Shown: in pieces, positions 1 through 12,484 of the stretch
Layout of the letters: the number at the start of each line of letters is the position of its first letter
Position numbering within the stretch: position 1 is the first letter of the stretch
Origin: Enoplolaimus lenunculus
Taxonomy: Eukaryota > Nematoda > Enoplea > Enoplida > Thoracostomopsidae
Length of the DNA stretch: 64,000 nt
Assembly (NCBI GenBank): GCA_030248215.1
Contig: JASANG010000164.1
Span: 62,001 to 126,000 of the forward strand
Direction: 5' to 3'
The notes under the pieces: generated by a model
Told to the model about the DNA's origin: nothing
The model's input: only the letters and a program-made list of their open reading frames with translations
Databases searched by the model: none
Position numbers and translations under genes: made by a program

Positions 1-429
1 TTTATAAATCCAAACAAACTGCAGAATGATTGCAGCAATTATCGGATTATTATTGTACGTTAGATTTTGAAAACAAACTCAAAATTTCCAATCAGCAAAA
101 CGGTGTTTAAAACGCAGAATGTGTTCGGTTTTAAAATTTCTCTTTTTGTTCGTGATTAAGCAACTTTTTCAATTCAACAGAAATATTTGGTCAAATTTTG
201 AAGTCAATGGGCAAATTTCAGGAATTGAAACGTGGAACCTTGCTCTAAACTTAAACAAAATCCATTTCTTGAGCAACTAAGCACAAAACGGACTGCAGTA
301 GCATCAATCGGGATAAAAAATGCGAGCAAGTTAAGTCGGCACAGTCTGTGGCGACTTCGCAAGAATTTCAATATTTAAATTTCGTATTACAATTAACGTT
401 AAAATTGCGTTTGGCTTTTCGCTCGCTGT

Positions 430-875
430 TCTCGCGAAGTGGCTTAATTAGCTTTGGTTGCGGATCGGCTGCCGCGCGGCTGCCGGTTTAAGCGAACAAT
501 TTTTATATGTAAAGATTATAAAGTAACGAATTGTGATATTCGCATCTGTAAACAACTTTACTTAAAAATTTTGAAGCTGAAATCTACAGCACTCGGTTGC
601 GAGCTTAAGCTTGTGCTTAGAAAAGGATTTTAAATATACCGGAGGCTAAACTTCACGCGTTTCTTAATTTATTAAACCCAACAGCCATGCTTTGCCCTAA
701 ACATGGAGAAAGTGTAGAATACCGCTTCGTTAAGCGGTTCGCTGTTGAAACTGCGAAAGTAACATTGCTGCGTGTTCGGGGTATGAGTTTCTCGGAGATA
801 AAGTATTGACAAACTTTGAGTCACTGAGTGAAACAGGAAATAACAACAATAGTGCAAACGCAACAAGCGACAGTG
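430..875 (+). other. candidate 5' noncoding exon ending at a strong splice donor
   Basis: A more GC-rich patch (about 430-500, then 600-875) ends in a consensus donor, GTG|GTAAGT, with the intron starting at 876. Short frames are open across it: one starts at ATG 686 (MLCPKHGESVEYRF...) and stops before the donor, and another with no ATG stays open up to the donor (YEFLGDKVLTNFESLS...). Neither matches a family I know. The simplest reading is a 5'-UTR exon, possibly of FoxG, whose ATG at 10007 has an acceptor-like TTTTCAG just upstream. The phases do not allow it to extend the FoxG protein. The call rests on one splice site. Confidence 0.2.
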
Positions 876-876
876 G

Positions 877-2135
877 TAAGTAACAAAATCCAAAACAATA
901 AGTTCAGTTCCGTTAGCCTCGAAACGTTGGCTTTTAGAGTCCGCGTTCGGGTCATGCTAGTAATCATTTAGTCATTTACACATTTTTTATGTAAATTAAT
1001 GCCGCAAATCTACTTTCTTGATTTCGAAAATTGTTTTACACATCAAACATTATACTGCTGAATTTTAAATTACTTTCGGGTCCATATCGCGAACACAAAC
1101 CATTTATCAATTTCAAACACAGTAGCTTTGCTGTTTCGTGTCGGCTAACGAGTTGTTGCGTCCTCACAGCTCAATAGCAAATTCTTGATATTTTTATATT
1201 TATGACAGTAGACAGACCAAATTTTGTGTTTAGCAAGAAGTATAGTTTAGTGCATTACGGTCTTTCTGTTTCGTCCAAATATTCAGTAAATTCCCCGGAT
1301 AATACACAAGCATTTAAAATAGGCTGCGTCGCTGCAAATTTCATAATTTCACATTCAGGATACCCAACTGTACCAAATTTCTTCGCGATCTTTGACAGGT
1401 GTAGCTGATCCCTCTTGCACGTCGTCTATACCTATGATTATTTGAGTAGACACAGACTTAAGATAGGACAGATTGTGTTATATCGTCGGTTAAAATTATT
1501 GGAGTAACCAAAAACACACTTTTACAGTTTTACAATTTCTAAACCTCGCTTCGCTCTTTGATAAAAAAATATTCATAAGAGAATTTGTGCATTCCGAAAT
1601 GAGATTCTTGCTGCACCCTGTTCTAAGAAGTGCAATGCCAAAGGTTGTTTTTTCAATTCGTTTAGTATCGCATGCAACCAAGCAGGTATTGAATTTTTTT
1701 AGTATTTTTAAGTTGTACTGTTTTCAACTGATACTGAATGTAACTTTGTAAATTTGAGAATATTTTTAGATATAACAACGTTTGTCTTGATTGTAAGTGT
1801 ATAATATCTTATTGCCCAACGAAAGGTACACAATTTGCCGACAACTCTATACTTCCGAGCTTTGATCAATTTTATATTTCAACTACTTTTTTCTTAGCGT
1901 TCGACGTTAAAATTCTCATCTGGCGTTTTCAATCATTATCCTTCTCTCGCTGCATCTCAAAAAACAGTGGATTTTGAACTTTTTTGCATATTTATTCGCT
2001 GGTTTTAGTCAATTTTGCTCCCACCAATATACTTTGTTCAAAGCACTGGCGCTCTATTTAAAACTCAGTTTTTCATTCGTTTTGCTGCGTTTAACACGGT
2101 CGCAGTTTGAAATATTTTGCACATTTCCACTTCTT
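877..2135. other. spacer, nothing recognised
   Basis: AT-rich sequence with no convincing reading frame, terminal repeat or RNA gene on either strand. The short open frames here have the composition expected of chance frames in AT-rich DNA. Confidence 0.5.
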
Positions 2136-2212
2136 ATGCATTACCTCTACGAGCTATTCCGTAATAAAAAATTAACTAGATACAGTAGAACCACACGGCG
2201 CAGATACAAGAG
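2136..2212 (+). CDS. candidate first coding exon of a type II membrane protein (unrecognised)
   Basis: ATG at 2136 opens 25 codons (MHYLYELFRNKKLTRYSRTT then RRRYK) and ends in a perfect donor, AG|GTGAGT, in phase 2. The peptide is short and strongly basic near its end, as in a cytoplasmic tail before a signal anchor. The exon at 19232 starts in phase 2; joining them puts RRRYKR directly before a hydrophobic stretch of about 20 residues, the usual positive-inside layout. The intron would be 17 kb and would contain FoxG. The frame is also open upstream of the ATG to about 1968, so the start is uncertain. No family recognised; chance is a real alternative. Confidence 0.28.
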
Positions 2213-3695
2213 GTGAGTTGAATGCTAGCAACTGTTTTAACCAGCACAGTTCTAAAGCTAAATGTTTGTTTTTTGAAATTTGAAAACAATCAACAATGAA
2301 TATTTCATAGGATTTTTAATACCTACTTACACCACATCGAAATAAGCGTTTTTTTCTGTAATTATAGAATAAAATTGTCTTAAATTTCAAAAAAGTTCTC
2401 TGTATGTTTAAGACTTTTTCTAAAAATTCAGAAATAGTTTTGTGTTCGTAATACGACCTTGCCAGATTATACTTTCATTTGTAGCTAAACTTACACATAG
2501 ACGCTGGGAAACAAACACTATCGCTAATACATTCGAACATGATATTAATTCAAAGTATTGACATTATATTGTTTAAATATTTTAGAATTTCAGCCATTTT
2601 TCAAAATTATTTGATATATTAAACAAACAATATTGTGGATGGCTTTAATATTAACTCGAATTTTAACGCTTAGACTTATTCTTAATAGTTTTAGAAATAT
2701 GCTTTCTGCAGTTACAGTTCTAATAGTTAAATTCCAATGGTGAAAATCAAGTATAACAGAAGCCAATAGCGAATTCAACATTATAATAATTTTTAGAACC
2801 TCGGCTCAAACAAATTTGGCGCTTCACTACGGTTGCTTTAAAAGCACCCAGTGGAGTGTCCAGGGGGCGATGTGATTTGCGGATGCACCACCCCACCATC
2901 ATTGCCCAGCAGAAAATTTTGCGACGGAAAGAGTTCCAGTCTGGCAATGCGCTTTCTGGCCAAATAGTTAAAAAATACGGCGAAGTTACAACACGAAACC
3001 AAAGTTTTTGCATCTTCGGCGCAATTGATCAATCAAAGCATGTATTATTTTCTGTCATCCATGCCCATCGTGTAAATGAGATCTAGCATTCGCCAGGAAT
3101 ATAAGTATTCACGAAGTCATTTTAATTCACTTCTGCGCCCACTCCTAATTGGCACTAGTGGATCCGAAATGGTCGAGATTTTACGCTCTCCACCAGAAAA
3201 TTTTGATGATAAAATGAAAGTCAATTACATTTTAAATTTTGAACTGCACGGGCTTCATACAAATCTAAAGAGTATGACATTTAAACTATAACAACATCGC
3301 CTGCGGCGGTACGTTCTTTAAACCTATAGGGTTTTGGTGGCTTACACATCCAAAGTACGAACCAAAAATGTCACCTTGACCGCACGAATGCTACAATTAC
3401 GCGGCGTCTCGCTTACTTCGCTCGCGACCCCTTTCTCAATGTTCATTTACCTGCGTAAAATGTTTACTGAAAATTTTTAAGTTGTTTTTGCATTACTTTG
3501 CTGTATCAAGCGTTTCAACGTTTATTCGTTTACCAGGTCAAAAACTTAGTGACACGTTTGGTGCCGGTATATTTTCTCAGTCCACAATTAAGATTGCCAG
3601 CGTACCCGCGAATGTCACTTTCGAGCATGGACCGACGCATAAGTTTACAAAACTCAAAGTTTACATCGTCAGAAAAATACGGTTTAATTTCCGCG
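2213..3695. other. spacer with one unassigned GC-richer patch
   Basis: Mostly AT-rich spacer. About 2850-3070 is richer in GC and open on both strands (76 codons plus, 88 minus) without an ATG that fits or a domain I recognise; it may be a worn transposon piece. At 3400-3435 lies a run of the TCGCTTACTTCGCTCGCG type, which recurs in inverse form near 23030 and 61215 and looks like part of a dispersed repeat. Confidence 0.4.
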
Positions 3696-4146
3696 TAATG
3701 TATTGACCCGAATAAGAGGGGGACTGATATTTATTTGGTCTCTCCCGAGGGTACCCCCTGTTATTCGGTTACGGACTGTTATTTGTTTTTAACCCACGCT
3801 CCGCCGCCCTTCGTTACTGAAATATATCCGGTACTGCAACTATACGTTGAATTAAACGTATATTTGTCTCGTTTCAATAGTTTGAGCGATAATAAAAGGT
3901 TATACTTAGAGAATGTACTTTCAAAATTTATATAAGTAGGTTTTCAAGTTTCAAACTCAAATTTATTTGGTCCTGGAGTCATTTATGCGCTACAATTATG
4001 GTTAATTGACATTTATGGACTCTAATTAGGGTTTAGGGACTCTATCCGCTTACGAACTCTTATTAGGAATACGGACTCCTATTGATACGGACCCAAAATG
4101 GGGACCGCCCTCTTATTACCCTCCTCTTATTCGGGTCAATACAGTA
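3696..4146 (+). mobile_element. TA-flanked MITE, family B (Tc1/mariner- or pogo-like)
   Basis: Both ends carry the same inverted repeat, consensus TACTGTAGTGACCCGAATAA followed by a G-rich run, and both terminate in TA, the target site used by the Tc1/mariner superfamily. About 451 bp, no coding capacity. Copies lie at 8837-9289 (inverted) and 56653-57098, with fragments at 9335-9377 and in the FoxG intron (about 11905-12010). Lengths of 446-453 bp in the three whole copies point to one parent element. Superfamily is inferred from the TA ends only. Confidence 0.8.
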
Positions 4147-5526
4147 CCAAATTTCAAGCTAAAAATATATCAAATATATTTACAAAGCAATATTTTTACA
4201 TGATATCAAACAGTCTGAAAATGTATCCATTACAGACTTATGAACTGCTTCAGTGTATAAGCTGCAAAATAAACATTGGCCAAAGTTCATTACATTCTAA
4301 AATTATGAAGAGGGGCATGTAACTATTTGTTACGACTTTAAACAAGCGAGGTTGAAACTTTTTTGAGGCACGGAGGGAGGTAAAGCAAAAATATGCTAGT
4401 AAAGGATGAACACACATGGCCATCCTCGGACTACGGGCCGGGTACGTCGATCATACTAAACGCTGTAACCGTGCCTTTTGAGTTATTTTTGCACTCCAAC
4501 ATACAAATTCCAACCCAAAACTTTGTCGACGCTTATGCTCACAGAACAGCAACGTTTCTTGCTAATTCTTAGTGTTTAATAGAGTCAGTAGATTAAAATT
4601 ATCGGACTTATGTTTACGCAAGTGGTTCAATTTAAGCACGCTAGGCTATTGTTAATGCACCCCCTGAAGTTATACAATGAACAGTTTTACATAGATTTCA
4701 GCTGATGAGATAGTCATTTGTCAAAATAGGAATTTGTGCGCTGACTCTGACAGCTTAAAATGCGTATACTTTTACGTCATAGCATGAGAAGTCAAAATTT
4801 GTTTTGGCTAAAAATGGGATTCGAGTTGTGTTCTTGCAGATTTTTTTCTGTTTTATATCTTCTGACAGAACTCAAAGCGTATATTTCCGTTTTCAACATG
4901 TTAATTACATTTAGTCATGTAATCGACACGCAGCAAAATCAGCGACGACAAAATACGCAAAAATTTTCAAGATCGGTTGAAGTATGCGTTGACGGTGAAC
5001 ATTCTCTACAATTTTTAGCATTGTTTGTAGATTTTTTAAATGAAATTACCAAAGTTTCAATTATTGACACACGTTATAGCTTATTGCTAAGTTTAGTTAT
5101 TTGAACATTGTTTCAACTATGCCTTCATTTTGACCACTTGTGGCTCGGGTGAGAGCACCGGCAACTTTTGTCGTCATCCGGCTCCGGCATATTTTTCACC
5201 ATCTTTTACAACCTGCATGTTTAAGTAGCCAGTATATTAAAAAGATTCAAGTTGACCTGCTTAAAATTTTCTGCCCAGAAGCAGACAATTTGTAACGCAG
5301 AAATGATTGTGACCGCGAGGCATAAACAAAATATATTTAAAATTTAAGCGTTGACATTTCATATCTAGTATTCTTGGAAAATAAAATATACCGCAAAAAT
5401 TTACCATATACTGTGGTGTACTGCTTGCACTCAAAAGTGGTCAAAGTCACTTCTAATTTTGGTCCATGTTACTTTTAGCGCCGTCCCGTTTTTGGTGAGG
5501 CTACAAAAGAGTAGGTTCAAAATTTA
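4147..5526. other. spacer, nothing firm
   Basis: A 114-codon frame starting at ATG 4760 is open, but its composition is ordinary for AT-rich DNA and a frame this long is expected by chance in 64 kb. At about 5160-5215 there is a scrap of the CCGGCTCCGG-containing hAT-like MITE family E. Confidence 0.45.
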
Positions 5527-7870
5527 TACCATATCTTTGGCTTAGGCTTAGGCTGCGGCTTAAACTCAGGTTGACACTCATTCAACACTGAGGATTAAGT
5601 GTAAAGCTTAGTCTTAGAAATATGCTTAATTTTCAGTTACGGCCGTAAAAGTAACATTGGCCCTAATTTGTTCTACAATAAAGGACACCAATGCTTATGG
5701 AATACGAAAAATTTACATTAAATGAATTCAACCGCAGTAGGTGTTAATTTTTACACCTGAAATGATAAAATCGAGTCAGACATGTCGTTCTTTTGTTTGG
5801 TTCTCAGTGATCACATTTAGCTTTAAGACTAATAAATTAGCTGGAACTCGCTTGAAAACTTCAAAAAATTTCCAAGTAAGCTTGACTTTCAGCTTTAGTA
5901 GGTAAGTAATCTATTTTTATTGTATTTTAATATCATTTCGACATTGCAAAAGTATATATGGTTATTCTAGTTAAAATTGCCTCGTATACGCTTGTAAACA
6001 CGGAAAGTTTGTCCTGACGACAAAACAAAATAATTCAAGGTATTTCAAAATAATATTGTTTTAGTATTATCTGAATTTCAGTATCGATAATAAATGTACG
6101 AAAAAATTTGCAGAACAAACAGATCAATATTTGTTTGCTAACAGTTCTATCAAATCTGTTTACTGTGTAACTTCCGCACAATTCAAGTATAACATAACAT
6201 CGGCCTGTACCGAATAGCACAATGTAGAAACCTATTTCAAAAAAGCTCATGTAAAGATCATTGGTGGAACGTTTTCTGAGGGACTGCAATGGAATAAGCT
6301 TAAGACTAATTTTTTGCTTAGGCTTAAACTTAGGCTTTGGCTCTAGTTTCAACAGGAGTGTGTAACTGAGTACATTCTGTTTACAAAAGAATATACCCAG
6401 TGCTCCATTTCTGATGTTGAAATATACAATATCGTAAAGTTGCCCCCGTTCTACTTCTAAAACCCATGCGCATTTTTTGTTTCAAGTGTTAACTATCCCT
6501 CCCCTCCAAATAATGGGGTTCGGTCAAAAACACAACACATGGTGATACATTTAGTAAAACGGAATGTTTTTTCAGTTGCACACTCTTGTCGAGAGTAATT
6601 ATAGACTCTTGTTAAGACTAAACCTATTAGTCTCAGAGTGCAGAAAAGATTAAACTAAAAGCCCACGCCTAAGCTTGTGCTGTTAACGTTTCGTCGAATG
6701 CGCAAAGCCTATTCATTTGCTGTCTCGAAGTAAACGAGAACGCTCTAAAAAATCAGTGTTAATCAATGAATGGATTCCAGTTTCATACCTTATAGTTATT
6801 AACTGTATGTGCAAAGAATTGCTGTGACGCAAATAAAATGTTAGCGAACGTAATATTCATTTATAATATTGGCAAAAATTTTCGTAATGGAGAGCAAAAA
6901 TTTCAGCGCGAAGTTGTGTCGTAGCTCCCATTCCCTAAGCACATGCGGCACTGCACCGATTGACGCCTTTAATACAAAATTTAAAGTACAACTCGATCCT
7001 CAATGTTTATAATAAAGCGATCAAACTTTTGCTTCATGGAGTATAAGTGTTGTAAAATGTTTGCATTTTATTGCTTTAGGTATTAAATGCGAATGAGTTT
7101 ATGTCGCAAATTTATACCGTTGAAATCTTTGAAAAATATCAAAATATTGTTTTTGATGTACTGAAAAATTCGTGATATATGAGATAATTTTAGCGGAATT
7201 AAGCCATAAAATAGTGCAGTTCAATGGCTGCCGACAGTGCGAAACGTCACTGTATTGCAACTTTGTTGCTAAATTCCTAGTTCGAATTTGTCAATTTTTA
7301 CTGTCTTGCATATTTTTTAGTATTCAAACGACACATTTGAGTTTTTCGTAAAATTATTGTACAGCTTGCAGAAGCAAAATAATCGAGGTTAATTATATGA
7401 ATAAGTGCCAATACTATTTTTAGGCCCGTTAACTGAAGTTTAAACATACTAATGAGCTTAAGCCGAAGCATAGGCATTGAAACAAGTGTAAAGCTAGGCT
7501 TTTAAGCCAAAACAAAAATAACAGTTTAACTAAAGCCTAATGTTTCGCAATCTTACATGAAAACGGTACGGTTCTAAAGGTAACGTGGCCAAATAAGGGA
7601 CTGCCCGCTAAGCTTAAAGTCTAAGTATAAACCTAAGCATAAACCTAAGCACGAAAAGAGCAGGTATACCTATAATCTAAACCCAAAGGGGGACCAACAT
7701 ACGTTGATATGCGGTTTTTATCACAATTCCATTCAATGTTATGCGAAATTATCTGACTTCTAAAAATACCAGGGGCCTCCCTTTGCACCCCTCCCTGCTG
7801 AGCCACTGAACCTAAGCGTAAACCTAAACCGAAGTGTAAGCCTAATCCTAAATCAAAGCATAAGCTTCAT
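5527..7870. repeat. cluster of degraded TTAGGC-core elements (family A)
   Basis: Runs of degenerate TTAGGC or its complement GCCTAA occur at 5530-5650, 6290-6345, 7440-7530, 7600-7660 and 7800-7870. The 6248-6345 piece keeps the family flank (GGAACGTTTTCTGAGGGACT, then TTTTTTGCTTAGGC). Others retain only the hexamer core. No gene is visible in this interval; the minus-strand frame at 6035-6352 runs across the repeat and is probably spurious. Confidence 0.6.
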
Positions 7871-8030
7871 AGTTTTCAAGTCTGCCGGTCTCACTGGCTC
7901 TCAGTGGGCAAGCAGCAGACCCCTATAACAAACCTGGACCTGAAATACTATCAACCAAAGCTCCAATTAATCTCTGAAGGGTGAAGTACGCTACCTGTAT
8001 AACTGGCTGTGGTTCAAAATTCAGTAAAAT

Positions 8031-8310
8031 CAGTGGCAGATTCAGAATTTCCCGGAGTGAGTAAATATATACGTCAGCTCAATAATTTCTTAAATTCATG
8101 CTTGACAATATGGGAAGTTATGCGTCATAAGTACACTCGGGATTCACTTGGACGTTCAGTCATGAACATGCCAACAGGTATTAAAGCCAAAATTTTGTGC
8201 TAAGATTTATTAATAAAATTAAGTTTAGATTTTCATTCACTTCCCTTGCGAGCTTTTTGCACTATTGGATATCGCGCAACCCCAACCACAACTTTCAAGA
8301 TCCGCCTCTG
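8031..8310 (+). mobile_element. MITE, family C (CAGTGGCGGATCCAG ends)
   Basis: The left end CAGTGGCAGATTCAGAATTT and the right end AAGATCCGCCTCTG are inverted repeats of the consensus CAGTGGCGGATCCAGAA. About 280 bp, noncoding. The same end occurs at 8811, 22628, 38769, 55926 and 49460 (right end). CAGTGGCGGATCC-type termini are common in hAT-like elements, but I see no clean 8-bp target duplication here. Confidence 0.65.
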
Positions 8311-8836
8311 ACATAGTGAGCTAAATTTCTTGAAAACATATTTGAATTCGAACGTTAAATGCGTTTATCGTCGAAATCAAGTCATCAAAATAGTACAATT
8401 TGCAACCATTACTTTAGTCAAATGGACCGTTTAAATATGCAAATTGTGAGAACGTAAACACTTTCTGCAGACTGTAATATTGTTGCTTACTACTAGAGTT
8501 GTTTTTTGTAACGGCGTGTAATGTTAATAAATTATACCGACACTTAAGATTTGGCTCATTAATTGAATCATTCGTTTGTTAAGTTTACAAAGTTTGTTAA
8601 CTTTCAATCTTTATAAAATATTAGTACTCAAATTTCCACGCCCATCCACAGAACTGCTCCTGAGCTTTATCAGTAGACGATACAGAATTTTTTTTAAACG
8701 GGGTGGAGGTGACTTCGCGTATTTTGTATTGTACAGTAGGGTACGGTTTGAAATATAACTTCTCAGTTATGATCAAGAATGTTGATATTTATTTTAAATT
8801 TGTTCTACGCAGCGGTGGATCCAGAAATTTCGGACG

Positions 8837-9289
8837 TACTGTATTGGCCCGAATAAGAGGGGGAGGGGTAATAAGAGGGGAGGGGTCCCCATTTTGAGTC
8901 CGAATCAATAGGAGCCCGTATCCCTAATAAGAGTCCGTAAGCGGATAGAGTCCCTAAACCCTAATTAGTGTGCATAAATGTCAATTAACCCTAATTGTAG
9001 CGCATAAATGACTACAGGATCAAATAAATTGAGTTCAAAACTTTAAAGCGTACTTAAGTTTTGAAAGTACATTCCTAAGTATAAGCTTGTATTATCGCTC
9101 AAACTATTGACACAAGACAAATAAACGTTTAATTCAACGGATAATTGCAGTACCGGATATGTATCAGTAATAAAGGGCGGCGAAGCGTGGGTTAAAAATA
9201 AATAACAGCCTGTAACCGAATAACAAGGAGGGTACGCTCTGCAGAGGCCAAATAAATATTAGTCCCCCCTTATTCGGGTCACTACAGTA
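8837..9289 (-). mobile_element. TA-flanked MITE, family B, second copy, inserted in a family C end
   Basis: Inverted relative to 3696-4146 and alignable with it along its length (453 bp). Left terminus TACTGTATTGGCCCGAATAA, right terminus ends CACTACAGTA. It lies directly after a family C terminus (8811-8836, GGTGGATCCAGAAATTTCGG), so it appears to have jumped into an older family C copy. Confidence 0.75.
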
Positions 9290-9334
9290 GGGGGTTGGCA
9301 AAAGTTATTAAACGAAATTTATGCTAAATGCAAT

Positions 9335-9515
9335 ACTGTAGTGATCTGATTAAGAGGGGGGATAATAAGAGGGAGTTCTCAGCCCTCCTGAAAGAACTTT
9401 GCCCACCCCTAGAAAATGTTCAATCTTGCCTGTAAATTTATTAAAAACCCTGGTATGATCCTCCTGAAAAAATTATAGCCCCCCCAGCAAGGTGAGCTGG
9501 CCATGGGTCTGTATT
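9335..9515. mobile_element. fragments of MITE families B and D
   Basis: 9335-9377 is one end of family B (TACTGTAGTGATCTGATTAA plus a G-run) cut short. It runs straight into about 9380-9515, a family D piece that ends in the typical CAGCAAGGTGAGCTGGCCAT terminus. The junction suggests stacked insertions with loss of the rest. Confidence 0.55.
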
Positions 9516-9952
9516 TAGAAATACAGGGTCTCAACTATTTATACCATACCCGAAACTAAATACGTCTACGCGAGAAAATGCGGCTTAACTGCCGAATTAA
9601 ATTAACTATTCATGTTACTTTTACCACGGTAAAGTAGTAAAAAACAATTTGTTCAATAATTTCAATTTGCGCGTCCTTTTTAAGATCAGCTCTTGTCACG
9701 GTTCCCCCAAAATTATTCGATGCACCTGAAATAAATTTTTTGCGGACGCCCGGGTGTTTTAAAATTAGATAAATCTTAGGTCTTTGAGTGCATATTTTCA
9801 AGTTACCGTTTAATTTACTATCAGAGCTGGTTTTCCAATTAACAGCCCGTCAAAGAAAAAGTGCTTGGCAAAAAATTGCTAATGCGCTTTCTCTATTTAG
9901 CCGCCGTCCCAGGGTCTGAGACCCCAAGATGGATATGTACTTACAGAAATAA

Positions 9953-10006
9953 ATTTTCAGTATATATTATTGTTCATTTATTATTTATTTGTTCTGTTTA
10001 TTAACT
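9953..10006 (+). promoter_or_regulatory. FoxG 5' leader with possible 3' splice site
   Basis: The FoxG frame opens after a TAA at 9950-9952, but there is no ATG before 10007. TTTTCAG at 9954-9960 could be an acceptor, making 9961-10006 the end of a 5' UTR split by an intron. An in-frame TTG at 9989 is not needed as a start because a normal ATG follows. No TATA box or other core promoter element is clear here. Confidence 0.35.
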
Positions 10007-11792
10007 ATGCATAGTGATGCATCAACGAGCTTAACTCAGCCTTCGCCATCGACCGGTGAAATATTACGGCGTTTAACAGAACTTTCCGCTCAAATTCCGC
10101 CTTATTCAAGCTTACCGCTCTCGGTGAAGAGTAACTCAAACATATCTAATCACGAAGCGGCTCATATTTTAAGCTTAATACCATCATCGTCATCGTCAAT
10201 CACAAAACCAACAACATCACAAGCAGCAACAACCATAACAATATCATCAAATCAAAGTAGAAGTTTTAACGACGTGTTCAAGTTGCATGATGATCGATCT
10301 TGTTATCCAATGTCGACCTGCAACCATCGCCAAAAACTGCAAGCGCAGCCAACTCCAATGTGCCCATCGTCATCAAAAGTGAACAAATTTTCAATTTCGA
10401 ACTTAATTGACCTTGAACAAAATAAACCGGACCAACAAACCAATGGTGACGAACAAACTACGATTTCAAGGCAACAAAATGTTATTGGAGACAGTTATGA
10501 TAGTGATAAGACCCCTCCGTTTATTAAAGGTGCCCCTGTGTTCAGCACCGCGGATGTTCGCGGAACTTCTGAGCAGCGCCTGTCGCAGTTGAGGGGTAAC
10601 ACCGCTCCCAAAGCCGCAGGTAAAAGTGATGTAATGGTGCAATTTTCTTCTAGTAAATCTGACTGCCCCAAAAGGTTTGATCAGACTTCCGTTTGTTGTA
10701 CACCATCTTCGCAAATTTTCGGCCCAGATTTCGAGACTTCTACTGCAATTTTGCAATCTAAAACATCAAATAATTGCGTAGAACCTAAAACTACAGATGA
10801 CATCACGCAGCTGAGCGACGTGATCTGGTTGAGCACCACGAATACCGCGCCAAATCACTTGTTGGGTAGTAAAATCGTGAAAAACTCAGGTGGGCATCGA
10901 GATAACTTTGAGTCGAACAACCCAAGAAATGAAGTAGTGAAAGACGTGGAATCTGTCAACGATAAATGGAGGAATGTGAAATCAAGCGTCATACCGGATG
11001 AATGCATGTCAAAACCGTTAGTGACTAGCAATTTTGAAGGAACCCTAGATAGCGAAAACAAAAGTGAACCAAGAATGAACATCACAAGAAATCAAGAGCC
11101 ACAACACTGTACTGCTATGGACCACAAATCGAACTTTTGTTTACGACCAAAATCAGCTGACAATTTGAGGCGGCAAGATCAAAGGATCGCAGAGCACAGA
11201 AGTGCAGCCATCGATGACGAGGATCAAATAAGTATCGATGTGGAGACAACACAAGATTTGGAACAGATTTCGGATACAGAGAGCAATTCTGATGAGACGA
11301 CAAGTCCTACGAGTGAACGAAATAGCTACGATGAGCTCAAGACCGAATGTCTTGATTCAAACAACGAAGCTCAAGCCAAAAACTCTCAGACTAATACAAT
11401 GCAAACAAACTGTTCAGTCAAGTCACAAAATGAATCAATCCATCGTGAGCAGAAATCTTCAAATGTTAAAGCTGATAAAGGCGGCGTGGCCTCAGAGAAA
11501 AGCAGCCAAAGCGATCACAATAAATCTAACGCAAAACCACCATTTAGTTACAACGCTCTTATTATGATGGCGATACGATCTAGTCCCGGGACCCGACTGA
11601 CCTTGTCAGGCATATATGAGTATATTATGAAAAATTTCCCTTATTTTCGTGACAATAAACAAGGCTGGCAGAATTCAATTCGACACAATTTAAGCTTAAA
11701 TAAATGTTTCGTTAAAGTTCCTCGACCGTACGATGATCCCGGCAAAGGTAACTACTGGATGCTTGATCCATCGTGTGATGACGTTTTTATCG
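10007..11792 (+). CDS. FoxG: FoxG forkhead transcription factor, exon 1
   Basis: Exon 1 encodes residues 1-595 of a 737-residue nuclear transcription factor; ATG 10007 is the first in frame after an upstream stop. The DNA-binding forkhead begins near residue 510 ([13 protein letters not shown]) and contains the recognition-helix region [19 protein letters not shown]; it ends in [14 protein letters not shown] at the splice site. This subtype signature matches FoxG (vertebrate FOXG1/BF-1, fly slp). FSISNLIDL at residues 128-136 matches the Groucho-binding eh1-type motif that FoxG carries near its N terminus (FSINSLV in vertebrates). The rest is Ser/Thr/Asn/Gln-rich and probably disordered, with an acidic stretch at about 403-433. 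The donor is ATCG|GTGAGT, phase 1. The N-terminal arm of about 500 residues is much longer than in vertebrate FOXG1. FoxG proteins usually repress transcription and pattern anterior neural tissue; that role is inferred from the family. Confidence 0.96.
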
Positions 11793-12484
11793 GTGAGTCA
11801 AAGGCGGTGATTATTAACCATGGCAAACGTTAAGGAAAATGAAGTCTGCTCACTGGGAGATAGAGATACTCAAGGATATACGGTTGTCAGCTACTTAAAT
11901 AATAGCGGGGAGTGGCTAACATTTCTCTTGCCTGTCCAGAGGGTACCCCTTACTATTCGGTTCCTGACATTTGTTTTTAAACCAGTTCCAGTTATTTGGA
12001 CAACAGCCATTTAACTTTAGACAACCATTTTCTTTGATTTCAGCACATTAGCTACATACTTTTAAGACTTGAGTGTGCTGCTATTAATAAAGATAACACG
12101 CACACATATTAATTTAGAAATGAATTGAATACGGGTTATTACAGTAATTACCGGGAGACTCAGGTTTACTCATAGGATTAGAATTATTGTTAGGCACTGG
12201 GTTAGGTTTAGGTTTAGTATTAGGCCTAGACCTAGTGCTCAGACCATGATAACTAACTTGAGCCGATCCCGTTTGCAATATACCAGCGTACACCATCAAC
12301 AATTATTGGTTTTTTGTGACGGATCAGTAACTTCGAGTGTTTACCTAACGGAAATGAATATGAATTAGCAGGTTTAGTTCACCCACTGGTTCCTTCTTTT
12401 AGCGCAAAATATCAACGTTTTTTACGTTTCGTCACAAAAACAGCTAAAATTTTCGTTGTTTTTCATGTTGGATAATCATTTCAG
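11793..12484 (+). other. FoxG intron (692 bp) with MITE debris
   Basis: Begins GTGAGT and ends TTTCAG after a T-rich tract. About 11905-12010 aligns with the interior of MITE family B (the GAGGGTACCCCTTACTATTCGG stretch appears there as GAGGGTACCCC then TTATTCGG). About 12175-12240 is a TTAGG/TTAGGC-like run of family A. So two mobile families have left pieces in the intron. The short frames inside are not genes. Confidence 0.85.

Noticed and set aside
2747-3086. Overlapping frames on both strands in a GC-richer patch
   Set aside because: No ATG start that fits, no domain, no splice partner found.
4760-5104. 114-codon ATG frame
   Set aside because: Phe/Leu/Ser/Ile-rich composition typical of chance in AT-rich DNA; no domain, and one or two frames of this length are expected by chance in 64 kb.
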